Shown: positions 43,261 to 52,062 of the stretch, piece by piece
Numbering within the stretch: the first letter of the stretch is position 1
How the letters are laid out: each line of letters begins with the position of its first letter
NCBI RefSeq assembly: GCF_000186705.1
Contig: NZ_AEUE01000001.1
Location: 372,001-436,000 of the forward strand
Direction of reading: 5' to 3'
Origin: Citromicrobium sp. JLT1363
GTDB taxonomy: Bacteria > Pseudomonadota > Alphaproteobacteria > Sphingomonadales > Sphingomonadaceae
Length of the DNA: 64,000 nucleotides
Made by a program: the position numbers and the translations under genes
The notes under the pieces: generated by a model
What the model saw: only the letters and a program-made list of their open reading frames with translations
Told to the model about the DNA's origin: nothing
Databases searched by the model: none

Positions 43261-43655
43261 GCGCGTGGCGTGAAGGGCCAGTCGATTACGCGGCCTGCCC
43301 ACAACGCGGCCCAGATGATGATCGGTTGCGCGATCATGCGGGGGATGTGGTAGGCAGGGCCGAGCCCGCCACTGCCGCCCAGATCGTCTATCATGTGCTG
43401 GATATTGGCGGGCCACACACACAGTGCGTAAAGCGCCAGGCCGATGGCGGCCGCACGCCTCAGGCCAGGCGACGCGCCCTGCGCCAAGCCGATCGCACCG
43501 AGGATTTCGGCCACGCCCGTCCAGAAAACGACCGTTTCGGGCAGGGGTACGAAGCGCGGCATGATGCCGAGGAACGGTGCTGGCACCGCAATGTGCAGCA
43601 CCCCCGCCGCAAGGTAGGCGGCCACCAGAAACCAGCGCGTGATGATGCGTGCCAC
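43257..43655 (-). CDS. DoxX-like membrane protein
   Basis: 132 residues, GTG start, four membrane segments. FLVAAYLAAGVLHIAVPAPF and VVFWTGVAEILGAIGLAQG are DoxX-family features. Members are quinol- or thiol-related membrane proteins. It follows the cupin gene by 15 bp and likely shares its transcript. Confidence 0.85.
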   Translation of the reverse strand: MARIITRWFLVAAYLAAGVLHIAVPAPFLGIMPRFVPLPETVVFWTGVAEILGAIGLAQGASPGLRRAAAIGLALYALCVWPANIQHMIDDLGGSGGLGPAYHIPRMIAQPIIIWAALWAGRVIDWPFTPRA

Positions 43656-43670
43656 AGGTCGGGTCCGCGA

Positions 43671-44108
43671 TCAGGCGCGTCTGGGCGCCCAGCCGGGCGC
43701 GGCCAGTTCGAACCCGGCGAATTCGAAACCGGGCGCGACGATGCAGCTGACGAAGGCATAGCCATGCGGCCCGGGCAACGGCTGCGCTGCCTGCCACTGG
43801 TCTTGGGGCACGACACCCTGCCACAGCCGCACGGGCCCTTCGGTATCCCCCAGAACGAGGGTTTCGACCGCTGCGTCCTCGTCCTCCGCGATCCGCAGGG
43901 CGAGTGGATCGCCCGCGTGCCACAGCCAAAGCTCGTCGGCATCCACCCGATGCCAGTGAGAGCTCTGGTGCGCTTCCAGCAGGAAATGGATCATGGTCGC
44001 GGTGGCACGGCCATCGGGTGCCGGCCCCCGCCAGGTCTCGCGGTACCAGCCGCCCTCGGGGTGGGGTTCGAGCCCGTGGGCCTCGATCAGGGTGCGTGCT
44101 TCGGTCAT
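43671..44108 (-). CDS. DUF985 cupin-domain protein
   Basis: 145 residues. LEPHPEGGWYRETWRG near residue 14, SSHWHRVDADELWLWHAGDP and the terminal FVSCIVAPGFEFAGFEL are the strands of DUF985 cupins, with His and Glu placed to bind a metal. Related folds are sugar-epimerase-like or bind small ligands. It is the first gene of a cupin-DoxX pair. ATG at 44108 with GGAAG upstream. Confidence 0.9.
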   Translation of the reverse strand: MTEARTLIEAHGLEPHPEGGWYRETWRGPAPDGRATATMIHFLLEAHQSSHWHRVDADELWLWHAGDPLALRIAEDEDAAVETLVLGDTEGPVRLWQGVVPQDQWQAAQPLPGPHGYAFVSCIVAPGFEFAGFELAAPGWAPRRA

Positions 44109-44178
44109 CTCGGTCTGCTGCTTCCCTTTTGCTCGCGCGGCGGTATGCCTAGCCGCGAACTTGTCCGGGAGTCACCAC

Positions 44179-45450
44179 ATGCTGCACCGTTGCACCACCA
44201 ATCTTCTTGGCGCCTGTGCGCTTGCCGCCCTCGCGTGTGCACCGCTCGCCGCCCAGAGCCCCGAGGAAATCGCCGAGGCAGCGCTGGAAGCCGCGCCGGT
44301 GTGGGATGGTCATAACGATGTCCCTATCCAGCTGCGCAGCCGCGCGGGCAACGAGATCGAGGATTTCGATTTCGAGCATACCGGGCACACGCAAACCGAC
44401 ACGCGCAGCGCGATGCATACCGACCTTGCGCGGCTGAGGGCGGGCAAGGTCGGGGCTCAGTGGTGGTCCGTATACGTACCCGCTTCTCTCGACGAGCCCG
44501 AAGCGGTGCAGATGACGCTGGAGCAGATCGACGTGACGAAGCGCCTGATCGCCCGCTATCCGGAGGACATGTCGCTCGCGCTGAGTGCGGACGACGTCGA
44601 GCAGGCACGCACGCAGGGCAAGATCGCAGGTCTGCTGGGTATGGAAGGCGGCCACTCGATCGGATCGAGCTTCGCGGTTCTTCGCCAGATGTACGATCTG
44701 GGTGCCCGCTACATGACACTCACCCACAGCCGCAACACCCCCTGGGCCGACAGCTCGACCGACGATCCCGAGCATGGCGGGCTGACCGGCTTCGGCAAGG
44801 ATCTGGTGCGCGAGATGAACCGGATCGGCATGGTGGTGGACCTGAGCCACGTGTCCGAAGCGACCATGATGGACGCGCTCGATGTGGCGCGCGCACCCGT
44901 GATCTTCAGCCATTCTTCCGCGCGCGCGCTCAACGGCCATGCGCGCAATGTGCCCGACGCCGTGTTGCGTCGCCTGGGCGAGAACGGCGGAATCGTGATG
45001 GTGACTGCGGTCCCCGGCTTCATCAGCGAGGATGCGCGTGTGTGGAATGCAAACCGCGATGCGGAGGAAGCCCGACTCAAGGCATTGTGGCAAGGCCAGC
45101 CGGAAGCGGTCGCGGCGGCTCTGGCGGCCTGGGACGAGGCGAACCCCTATCCGCCTGCCGACCTTGGCGACATGGCCGACCACATAGACCACGTGCGGGC
45201 GGTCGCCGGGATCGATTCGATCGGCATCGGGGGGGATTACGATGGCATCCCCTTCGCGCCCGACGGGCTGGAGGATGTCTCGACCTATCCAGCGCTCTTC
45301 ACCGAGCTTGCCCGGCGCGGCTACAGCCAGGCCGATCTGGAAAAGATCAGCTTTCGCAACATGATGCGCGTGATGCGCGCGGTGGAGGCGGCCAGCGCGG
45401 CGATGGCGGATGTGCCGCCCTACGAATATGCGATCGATGAGGAGCGCTGA
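44179..45450 (+). CDS. M19 family membrane dipeptidase
   Basis: 423 residues from the ATG at 44179 (GGGAG site), with a signal peptide ending APLAAQ. The zinc and active-site blocks of renal dipeptidase are all present: VWDGHNDVP, MEGGHSIGSS, LTHSRNTPWADSS, VVDLSHVSE, IFSHSSARAL and IGIGGDYDG. These enzymes cleave L,D- or D-containing dipeptides; in bacteria they also have beta-lactam relatives. It is exported. The gene ends 21 bp before the convergent DUF3008 gene. Confidence 0.95.
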   Translation: MLHRCTTNLLGACALAALACAPLAAQSPEEIAEAALEAAPVWDGHNDVPIQLRSRAGNEIEDFDFEHTGHTQTDTRSAMHTDLARLRAGKVGAQWWSVYVPASLDEPEAVQMTLEQIDVTKRLIARYPEDMSLALSADDVEQARTQGKIAGLLGMEGGHSIGSSFAVLRQMYDLGARYMTLTHSRNTPWADSSTDDPEHGGLTGFGKDLVREMNRIGMVVDLSHVSEATMMDALDVARAPVIFSHSSARALNGHARNVPDAVLRRLGENGGIVMVTAVPGFISEDARVWNANRDAEEARLKALWQGQPEAVAAALAAWDEANPYPPADLGDMADHIDHVRAVAGIDSIGIGGDYDGIPFAPDGLEDVSTYPALFTELARRGYSQADLEKISFRNMMRVMRAVEAASAAMADVPPYEYAIDEER

Positions 45451-45471
45451 CGGGCGCTCCAGCGTGCGAGA

Positions 45472-45663
45472 CTAGTCGTCGTCGGCTTCTTCGGGCAGGT
45501 CGTCCCGGTCGGTCGACGCCATTTCCTCAAGCTCGTCCTCGGTCATGCTTTCGTACATGCCGACCGACGCACCCTGAAGGTCTGACTTCTTCTGCTCGCC
45601 GCGCTTGGCGGCGAGCGCTGCGCCCGCCGCCTGTTGCTGTTTCTTGGATTTTGCCTTCGGCAT
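45472..45663 (-). CDS. DUF3008 family small protein
   Basis: 63 residues. The Lys/Gln/Ala-rich start MPKAKSKKQQQAAGAALAAK, then VGMYESMTEDELEEMASTDR, is the family pattern. It is highly charged and probably disordered. Members are common in alphaproteobacteria, often with other stress genes. It is the third gene of an operon that begins with an EcfG promoter; only 3 bp separate it from the TUDOR-like gene. Confidence 0.9.
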   Translation of the reverse strand: MPKAKSKKQQQAAGAALAAKRGEQKKSDLQGASVGMYESMTEDELEEMASTDRDDLPEEADDD

Positions 45664-45666
45664 CGT

Positions 45667-45897
45667 TCAGGTCTCCTGTGCTTCGATTTCGGAGCCCAGC
45701 TTGAGCACCTCGTCACCGTCGTCCTGTTTGATGAGGTAGGCCGGATTATCCTCGCTGCCCTGCTTGGTAATCTCGCTTCCCTGCAGGGTGCGGGTCACTT
45801 CACGTTCGAAGCGTTCGGTGATCTGGCCCTTGGCGGTGCCATTGCCCCAGTCCCACTGGACGTACTGGTCGCTCTGGAAGCTGTTGGAATTGCTCAT
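45667..45897 (-). CDS. DUF2945 (hypervirulence-associated TUDOR-type) protein
   Basis: 76 residues from the ATG at 45897, with GGAG upstream. YVQWDWGNGTAKGQI followed by VTRTLQGSEITKQGSEDNPA and YLIKQDDGDEVLKLGSE is the family signature, a small SH3/TUDOR-like barrel. Such proteins are short and often co-located with stress genes; binding partners are unknown. Middle gene of the EcfG-type operon. Confidence 0.92.
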   Translation of the reverse strand: MSNSNSFQSDQYVQWDWGNGTAKGQITERFEREVTRTLQGSEITKQGSEDNPAYLIKQDDGDEVLKLGSEIEAQET

Positions 45898-45947
45898 CGA
45901 AAAGAGGCTCCTGGCCGCTGTCACGTCTCGACCGGATCAACCCGCAG

Positions 45948-46235
45948 TCAGTCGGCGGGTTCCTCGCTGAAGCCTTCGTCGCCGAGGTCTTCTTCAAGGA
46001 CGACGCCGTCCGTGTCGTTACCTTCGCTGTCGCTCGTCGCTTCCATCGTCCCGGCAACGGTCGCTTCTTCCTCTGCATCGCCCTGCGTCAGCGCGGGGAT
46101 GATCCAGATGAGGGACAGGGCGACCACCGCGAGCACGAGGCCCACGCCAAGGACCCAGCGTACCACGCCTTCCTTGCTGCCCCCGGTTACGTCCTGTTCG
46201 CTGATGTGAGTTTCGCCGTTCTTGTTCTGAGTCAT
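45948..46235 (-). CDS. single-pass membrane protein with acidic tail
   Basis: 95 residues from the ATG at 46235 (AAAGGAAAA site). A polar N-terminus is followed by one membrane helix (VRWVLGVGLVLAVVALSLIW) and a strongly acidic C-terminal half (EEDLGDEGFSEEPAD). No family is recognised. It is the first gene of a three-gene unit behind a perfect EcfG-type promoter, 50 bp from the TUDOR-like gene. Confidence 0.85.
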   Translation of the reverse strand: MTQNKNGETHISEQDVTGGSKEGVVRWVLGVGLVLAVVALSLIWIIPALTQGDAEEEATVAGTMEATSDSEGNDTDGVVLEEDLGDEGFSEEPAD

Positions 46236-46267
46236 TGTTTTTCCTTTCCCGTCCACCGCGCTCATCA

Positions 46268-46292
46268 AACGGCTTGGCCGCCGCGCAGTTCC
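46268..46292 (-). promoter_or_regulatory. EcfG-type promoter of the three-gene stress operon
   Basis: Minus-strand GGAAC, 16 nt, CGTT: exact match to the EcfG consensus, about 33 bp before the ATG at 46235. Confidence 0.7.
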
Positions 46293-46305
46293 GCTATGGG
46301 TCTTG

Positions 46306-47127
46306 TCAGTCGCGCAGCAACTCGTTGATTCCGGTCTTCTCGCGGGTCTGCGCATCAACCGTCTTGACGATCACCGCGCAGGCGAGCGCCGGACCGCCAT
46401 CCTTCGCCGGGAGCGTACCGGGCACCACGACCGAATAAGGCGGAATATGGCCGCGCAGCACTTCGCCGGTCTCGCGCACCACGATCTTGGTCGACTGGGT
46501 GATGAACACGCCCATGGCGATCACGCTGCCTTCGCCCACGATCACGCCTTCGACGATTTCGGAGCGCGCGCCGATGAAGCAGTTGTCTCCGATAATGGTC
46601 GGGTTCGCCTGCAAGGGCTCCAGCACGCCGCCGATCCCGGTTCCGGCGGAAATATGGCAATTTGCACCGACCTGCGCGCAGCTGCCCACGCTTGCCCAGG
46701 TGTCGAGCATCGTGTTCTCACCGACATAGGCACCAATATTGGTGAAGCTGGGCATCAGCACGCAGTTCTTGCCGATAAAGCTGCCGCGCCGTGCGATTGC
46801 GCCCGGCACGACGCGGAAGCCCGCTTCGCGGAAGCGCTCTTCCCCCCAGCCGGCGAACTTGCTCGGCACCTTGTCGAAGGCGGGCGAGCCCACGGCACCG
46901 TCCATCAGGCGATTGTCGCTCAACCTGAAAGACAGCAGCACCGCCTTCTTGAGCCACTGGTTGACCTGCCAGCCGCCTTCTCCGTCCGGCTGCGCAACGC
47001 GGGCGCTGCCATCATCGAGGCTGGCAATCGCCGCATCGACCGCATCGCGCAGATCGCCATCGCCGGTATCCAGGTCGGCACGATTGTCCCACGCCTGTTC
47101 GATCACCAGCCGCTGGTCGTCACTCAT
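46306..47127 (-). CDS. dapD: tetrahydrodipicolinate N-succinyltransferase
   Basis: 273 residues, the expected DapD length. It transfers succinyl from succinyl-CoA to tetrahydrodipicolinate in lysine and diaminopimelate synthesis. The left-handed beta-helix is clear from hexapeptide-like repeats ([53 protein letters not shown]). The C-terminal [12 protein letters not shown] is also typical. The ATG at 47127 has GAGG close upstream. The gene ends just beside the promoter of the stress operon. Confidence 0.96.
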   Translation of the reverse strand: MSDDQRLVIEQAWDNRADLDTGDGDLRDAVDAAIASLDDGSARVAQPDGEGGWQVNQWLKKAVLLSFRLSDNRLMDGAVGSPAFDKVPSKFAGWGEERFREAGFRVVPGAIARRGSFIGKNCVLMPSFTNIGAYVGENTMLDTWASVGSCAQVGANCHISAGTGIGGVLEPLQANPTIIGDNCFIGARSEIVEGVIVGEGSVIAMGVFITQSTKIVVRETGEVLRGHIPPYSVVVPGTLPAKDGGPALACAVIVKTVDAQTREKTGINELLRD

Positions 47128-47381
47128 CCTCGCATGCTCCTGTCGCTTCTCGCCCCATATTCCGGCGTCCGCCCACGCGTCCGCGAGGGCAGGGGCAGGT
47201 TGCTAGCCGCGCGGTGACAGCGGCACAAGCCGCCCTCGCGTGCCATGATATTGTTCCGAACCCTCCGGCCAGTCTTGATGCAGAGCCCTGATCCGCGCCC
47301 GGCTGGTTCAGCCATCGTTTACCACATGGCTCTAGCGTGCGTGCCACCGTCGAAAAAACACTGGCACAATAGGGGCTTGTC

Positions 47382-49763
47382 TTGATCTCATATCACCGCG
47401 GAACGGTCTTGAAGACCGGCGTTGCCCTCAGCGCCATTGTGCTGCTGGGCGCCTGTTCCGGCGGCTCCGGAGGCGGCGGCGTCTCCACCCTGCCACCTCA
47501 GCCGGCCCCGGCGCCCGCGCCTCCACCACCTCCCCCGCCGCCGCCGCCACCGCCGGTAACCAGCTTCGATACGCGGGAAGTGGAGCGGTCCGACGGGCCG
47601 GAGTTTCACAATGCCATAACCCCCTGGCAGCAGGGCATCACGGGCCGGGGCTCCGCGATCGCGATCATCGACACCGGCATCGACAGCGATAGCCCCGAAT
47701 TTACCGGCCGCATCCTGCCGGCATCGCGCGATGTCGCAGGATCGCGCGGTATCGACGGGGTCGACGATCACGGGACCAATGTCGCGCTGATCGCGGCCGC
47801 CGCGCTCGACCACGCGGGCATCGTCGGGCTGGCCTACGAGGCCAGCCTGCTCGTCCTGCGTGCCGACCGGCCGAACAGCTGCACGGCAGACGAAGGCGAC
47901 GGCGATCTCGCCGGGTGCAGGTTTGCCGACGCCGACATCGCCCGCGGCATCGATGCTGCAATCGCCGCCAACGCGCGGGTCGTGAACCTCAGCCTGGGGG
48001 GTGGGACGCCCAGTCAGGGCCTGGTGGACGCGGTCCGCCGCGCCGCGCAGGCAGGTATCGTCATCGTCGTGGCCGCGGGGAATGACGGCGACACTACGGA
48101 CCCCGCGCTCGACCCCGATAATCCCGATCCTTTTGCTGTCGGCACGCTTGCAGGGGGCAATGGCGCGGTCATCATCGTCGGGTCGGTCGACGAGAATGGG
48201 CAGATATCCGATTTCAGCAATCGGGCTGGCAACTTCGCCACAGACTATCTCACCGCCCGGGGGGAGAGACTGTGCTGCGCCTACGAGAACGGCGTCCTCA
48301 AGGTCGAACAGCAGGGCAATTCCAGCTTCGTGACGCTGTTTTCCGGCACCAGCTTCGCCACCCCTCAGGTCGCGGGGGCGGTGGCTCTGCTGGCGCAGGC
48401 CTTTCCCAACCTGACGGGCCAGCAGATCGTGGAAATCCTGCTCGATACCGCCCGCGATGCAGGGGCAGCCGGCACCGATGCTATCTACGGGCGGGGCATC
48501 CTCGATCTGGTCGGAGCCTTCGCTCCGCAAGGGGCTACGAGCATGGCGGGAACGCAGCGCCCGCTTTCGCTGGCAGACGATATCGTGATCGCCTCGGGGC
48601 CGATGGGTGACGCGATGCGTGGGGCGTCGCTTCCGGGGATCGTTCTCGACAAGTACGACCGGGCCTATACCTACGATCTGGCGTCGCGCGCGCGCGTGGC
48701 GAGTGCCGACCGATTGCTTGAAAGGGCGGCGCAGACCGGGTTGCGGCGCGTTGCGGTGGGCAGTGAGCAGGTGGCGATGGCCTTCACGCTGGACCAGCGG
48801 CGCATGGACGAGCGTGAAACGCCTCTGACACCCCTTCGCCTTTCGCATGAGCAGAGCGACGCGGCGCGCGTTCTGGCGGCCAGGGTGGCTATGCGGATTG
48901 CGCCCGATACCAAAATCGGCCTCGCCTTTGCCGAGGGACCCGAAGGGCTTTCGGCCCAGCTGCAGGGCCGCGAGCGGCCGGCATTCCTGATCGCACCGGG
49001 GGCTGCGGGCGAGCTGGGCTTCGCCCACCGCGACCGCCAGAGCGCGGCGGTTCGCCGCGACCTCGGCCCAGTCGCCATCACCCTGAGCGCGGGAACCGGC
49101 GAGGCGCTGACCGGCGCGGCACGGCAGGGGCGCGATATCATCGGGCTGCGGCGCGAAGGCTTCGGCCTGACGCGGGTCGGCGTGACGGCGGACCGGCAGT
49201 TCGGCCCGCTCGACCTGACGCTGGGTGTGGACCTGCTGCGCGAGAATCGCACCGTGCTGGGTGCGTATCTGCATGACAGTTTCGGATCGCGCGGCGCGCA
49301 GAGCATCTTTGCCGATGGGGCCGCCGCGCTCGATCTGGGCGATGGCTGGAGCCTTGGTGCGCAGGGCCGATACGGCACGACCAGCGCCAATGCCGGTGGA
49401 AACGTGGACGCGGGTACACGCTTCAGCAGTCTCGCCTTTTCCTTCGACGCCAGCAAACGGGGCCTGTTCCAGGCGGGGGACCGGCTCGGCTTCCGGTTTG
49501 CCTCGCCGCTCAGGGTAACGACTGGCGCTCTGGTACTCGATCTGCCCGACAGCTACGATTACGCGACGCAAAGCGCGGATTTCGCCCTGCGCCGCGTGTC
49601 TCTGGCGCCCGACGGGCGCGAGCTGATGGGCGAAATCGCCTGGACGGGCGAGGTGCTCGATGGCGTGCTCGCCACCAGCCTGTTCTACCGCAGCGAGCCC
49701 GGCCACATCGCCGCCGCGCCCGACGACGCGGGGCTGATCGTGCGATGGAGCCGGGGTTTCTAG
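47382..49763 (+). CDS. S8 subtilisin-type lipoprotein with C-terminal barrel-like region
   Basis: 793 residues, TTG start with an AGGGG site; no ATG is available. The lipobox VLLGACSGG is followed by a Gly/Ser run and a poly-Pro linker of about 20 residues. The S8 domain has its triad in AIIDTGIDSDSPEF (near residue 96), DDHGTNVALI (His) and SGTSFATPQVAG (Ser). After residue about 390 the chain becomes beta-rich with alternating aromatic/polar strands (SLGAQGRYGTTSANAGG) and ends in VRWSRGF with terminal Phe, like an autotransporter barrel. Combined lipobox and barrel is unusual. Likely a surface protease. Confidence 0.88.
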   Translation: MISYHRGTVLKTGVALSAIVLLGACSGGSGGGGVSTLPPQPAPAPAPPPPPPPPPPPPVTSFDTREVERSDGPEFHNAITPWQQGITGRGSAIAIIDTGIDSDSPEFTGRILPASRDVAGSRGIDGVDDHGTNVALIAAAALDHAGIVGLAYEASLLVLRADRPNSCTADEGDGDLAGCRFADADIARGIDAAIAANARVVNLSLGGGTPSQGLVDAVRRAAQAGIVIVVAAGNDGDTTDPALDPDNPDPFAVGTLAGGNGAVIIVGSVDENGQISDFSNRAGNFATDYLTARGERLCCAYENGVLKVEQQGNSSFVTLFSGTSFATPQVAGAVALLAQAFPNLTGQQIVEILLDTARDAGAAGTDAIYGRGILDLVGAFAPQGATSMAGTQRPLSLADDIVIASGPMGDAMRGASLPGIVLDKYDRAYTYDLASRARVASADRLLERAAQTGLRRVAVGSEQVAMAFTLDQRRMDERETPLTPLRLSHEQSDAARVLAARVAMRIAPDTKIGLAFAEGPEGLSAQLQGRERPAFLIAPGAAGELGFAHRDRQSAAVRRDLGPVAITLSAGTGEALTGAARQGRDIIGLRREGFGLTRVGVTADRQFGPLDLTLGVDLLRENRTVLGAYLHDSFGSRGAQSIFADGAAALDLGDGWSLGAQGRYGTTSANAGGNVDAGTRFSSLAFSFDASKRGLFQAGDRLGFRFASPLRVTTGALVLDLPDSYDYATQSADFALRRVSLAPDGRELMGEIAWTGEVLDGVLATSLFYRSEPGHIAAAPDDAGLIVRWSRGF

Positions 49764-49767
49764 CGGA

Positions 49768-50838
49768 TCAGTCCATCCCCGCGCGTTTGGCGAAGCCGTA
49801 GGCGGTCTGCACCAGCGGGCGCACGCGTTCGCTCATCTGCTTGGCATGGGCCGAGGATGCCGTGCCGTCGATCACGCGCTTCTTGATGCCCTGAATAATG
49901 CCCGCGAACTTGAACAGGTTGAAGGCGAAGTACCAGTCCATGTCGGGCACGGGGTAGCCGGTCCGCTCGACATAGCGCTGCGTCACCTCTTCCGCCGACG
50001 GGATGCCGAGCTTTTCGATATCGACCCCGCCCAGGCCCGCGCGGCCATCGGACGGATTGTGCCAGTTGAGCACGAAGTAGCTGAAATCCGCGATCGGATC
50101 GCCCAGCGTCGACAATTCCCAGTCGAGCACGGCGGCAACCGAGTTGGCCTGCGGCTGGAAGATCATGTTGTCGAGCCGGTAGTCGCCATGGACGATGCCG
50201 CTTGCGTGCTGTTCGGGCACGGTTTCCGGCAGCCACGCGATCAGCGCTTCCATTTCCGGTATCTCTTCGGTCTCGGACAGCTTGTACTGCTTGGTCCAGC
50301 GGGCGATCTGGCGCGCGCAGTAATCCTGCGGCTTGCCGTAATCGCCGAGGCCGATTTTCTGCGGATCGGTGGTGTGCAGATCGGCGAGCGTATCGACCAT
50401 GGCGTGGTAGATCTCGCGGCGCTCCTCCGGCGAGGAATCGGGCAGCGAGCCGTTCCAAAGGTTGCGCCCCTGGATCAGTTCCATGACGAAGAACTTGGAG
50501 CCGATCACGTCGGTATCCTCGCACAGGCCGAAGGTGCGCGGTACGGGGAAGCCGGTCGGACCCAGCGCGCTCATCACCTTGTATTCGCGGTCCACCGCAT
50601 GGGCGGAGGGCAGCAGCTTGCCGAAGGGCTGGCGGCGCAGCACGTAGTTGCGGTTGCCGGTTTCGACCTTGTAGGTCGGGTTGGACTGGCCGCCCTTGAA
50701 CTTCGAAAGCGCCATCGGCCCTTCGAAATCGTCGACATTCGCTTCGAACCAGGCGGTCAGCGCCGCTTCGTCCAGCTTGTCGGCCTCGGGCACGTCGATC
50801 GTGCCGACCATTTCCTTTTCGTAGTCGATCTTCGCCAT
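49768..50838 (-). CDS. APH-family phosphotransferase, ACAD10/11 kinase-like
   Basis: 356 residues. The kinase fold has a GGQSNPTYKV nucleotide loop near residue 47, LRRQPFGKLLPSAHAVDREY (Lys and Glu), the catalytic loop GIVHGDYRLDNMIF with H-G-D-x4-N, and the metal Asp in VLDWELSTLGDPIAD. The phrases LRRQP, SAHAV and LDWELSTLGDP are those of the N-terminal kinase domain of ACAD10/ACAD11 and bacterial LvaA, which phosphorylate 4-hydroxyacyl-CoA. The ATG overlaps the stop of the alcohol dehydrogenase gene. An ACAD10/11-type dehydrogenase is two genes upstream. Confidence 0.9.
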   Translation of the reverse strand: MAKIDYEKEMVGTIDVPEADKLDEAALTAWFEANVDDFEGPMALSKFKGGQSNPTYKVETGNRNYVLRRQPFGKLLPSAHAVDREYKVMSALGPTGFPVPRTFGLCEDTDVIGSKFFVMELIQGRNLWNGSLPDSSPEERREIYHAMVDTLADLHTTDPQKIGLGDYGKPQDYCARQIARWTKQYKLSETEEIPEMEALIAWLPETVPEQHASGIVHGDYRLDNMIFQPQANSVAAVLDWELSTLGDPIADFSYFVLNWHNPSDGRAGLGGVDIEKLGIPSAEEVTQRYVERTGYPVPDMDWYFAFNLFKFAGIIQGIKKRVIDGTASSAHAKQMSERVRPLVQTAYGFAKRAGMD

Positions 50839-51923
50839 CAGTCGAACATCACAATGCTGCGCGCAGAGTGCCCCTCTCTCAATTTGTCGAAGCCCGCGTT
50901 GATGTCTTCCAGCCCGATCCGCTCGGCGATGATCGTGTCGAGATCGAGCAGGCCGCGCATGTAGAAATCGACGAGGCGCGGCAGGTCGACCGGGAAGTGG
51001 TTCATCCCCATGATCGCGCCCATCAGCTTCTTGCCGCCGAGCAGGTCCATCGCGCCGAGGCCCACCTTGCAGTCGAGCGGCATCATGCCGAGCACCACCG
51101 CGGTACCGCCGCGTCGCAGACAAGCGACCGCCAGGTCCGCCGAGGCCTGCCTGCCGACCGCCTCGATCCCGTAGTGCACGCCGCCGCCGGTCAGTTTGAC
51201 GATCTGCGTCGCCGCGTCCTCGGCCAGCGCGTCTACCGTGTGCGTCGCGCCCAGCGTCTCGGCGAGCGCGCGTTTCTCGGGGAGCGGGTCGGCGGCGATG
51301 ATCATGCCCGCGCCCGCGATCTTCGCGGCGTTGATCGCGGCAAGGCCCACGCCGCCGCAACCGATCACTGCGACTGTTTCGCCCGGCGTCAGGCTGATCG
51401 CATTGAAAATGGTACCCGCGCCGGTGGTCACCGCGCAGCCGAGCACCGCCGCACGATCCATCGGCATGTCCTTGTCGATGGCCACGCAGGCGTGTTCGTG
51501 GATCAGCATCTGTTCGGCAAAGGCCGACAGGTTGAGCAGCTGGTGCACCGGCGCCCCATCCTTCGACAGGCGCGGAGCGGCGTCCTTGGCGCGCCGGGTG
51601 CCCTGGCCAAGGCACAGCGCCATGCGACCGGTGACGCAGAATTCGCACTGGCCGCAGAAGGCGGAAAGGCAGGTGACCACGTGGTCGCCGGGCTTCACCA
51701 TGGTCACTTCGCTGCCCACCGCGCGGACCACGCCCGCGGCTTCGTGCCCAGGGATCAGCGGCAGCTGGTGCGGATACTTGCCGTCGATGAAATGCAGGTC
51801 AGAATGGCACAGGCCGCACGCCTTCGTGTCGATCAGGACTTCATGCGGTGCCGGGTCGGCGACTTCGATCTCGCCGATCACCATCGGTTCGCCGGGTTTT
51901 TCGAGAATGGCTGCTTTGGTCAT
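50838..51923 (-). CDS. Zn-dependent alcohol dehydrogenase (MDR, class III-like)
   Basis: 361 residues. Catalytic zinc ligands are in CGLCHSDLHF and PGHEAAGVV; the structural zinc site has four Cys in CLSAFCGQCEFCVTGRMALC. The coenzyme motif GCGGVGLAAI is near residue 188. It oxidises alcohols or hydroxyacyl compounds with NAD. Stop and next start overlap (TGATG) with the APH-like gene. A repeat element lies just upstream, between it and the acyl-CoA dehydrogenase. Confidence 0.93.
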   Translation of the reverse strand: MTKAAILEKPGEPMVIGEIEVADPAPHEVLIDTKACGLCHSDLHFIDGKYPHQLPLIPGHEAAGVVRAVGSEVTMVKPGDHVVTCLSAFCGQCEFCVTGRMALCLGQGTRRAKDAAPRLSKDGAPVHQLLNLSAFAEQMLIHEHACVAIDKDMPMDRAAVLGCAVTTGAGTIFNAISLTPGETVAVIGCGGVGLAAINAAKIAGAGMIIAADPLPEKRALAETLGATHTVDALAEDAATQIVKLTGGGVHYGIEAVGRQASADLAVACLRRGGTAVVLGMMPLDCKVGLGAMDLLGGKKLMGAIMGMNHFPVDLPRLVDFYMRGLLDLDTIIAERIGLEDINAGFDKLREGHSARSIVMFD

Positions 51924-51936
51924 TTTTCCTCCTGAG

Positions 51937-52053
51937 CCCCCCTCTTCCTCGCAAGGAGGGGCAGCGAGACTTGGCGGCGTGCTGCCTGGTCGAAGCGGGG
52001 TGGTGCGCGGGTTGGCGCTGGCATCCAGACCCCCTCCTCAGCTGAGGAGGGGG
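51937..52053 (-). repeat. intergenic repeat, copy A (between ACAD and alcohol dehydrogenase)
   Basis: 117 bp, bounded by CCCCCCTCTTCC and GAGGAGGGGG. A 53-bp core (51955-52007, with GCAGCGAGACTTGGCGGC) matches the reverse complement of 57545-57597 at 47 of 53 bases by hand count. CCCCCTCCTC and GAGGAGGGGG form a hairpin at 52030-52053. It lies in the same orientation relative to transcription as copy B. Confidence 0.8.
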
Positions 52054-52062
52054 TGAGTTGCG

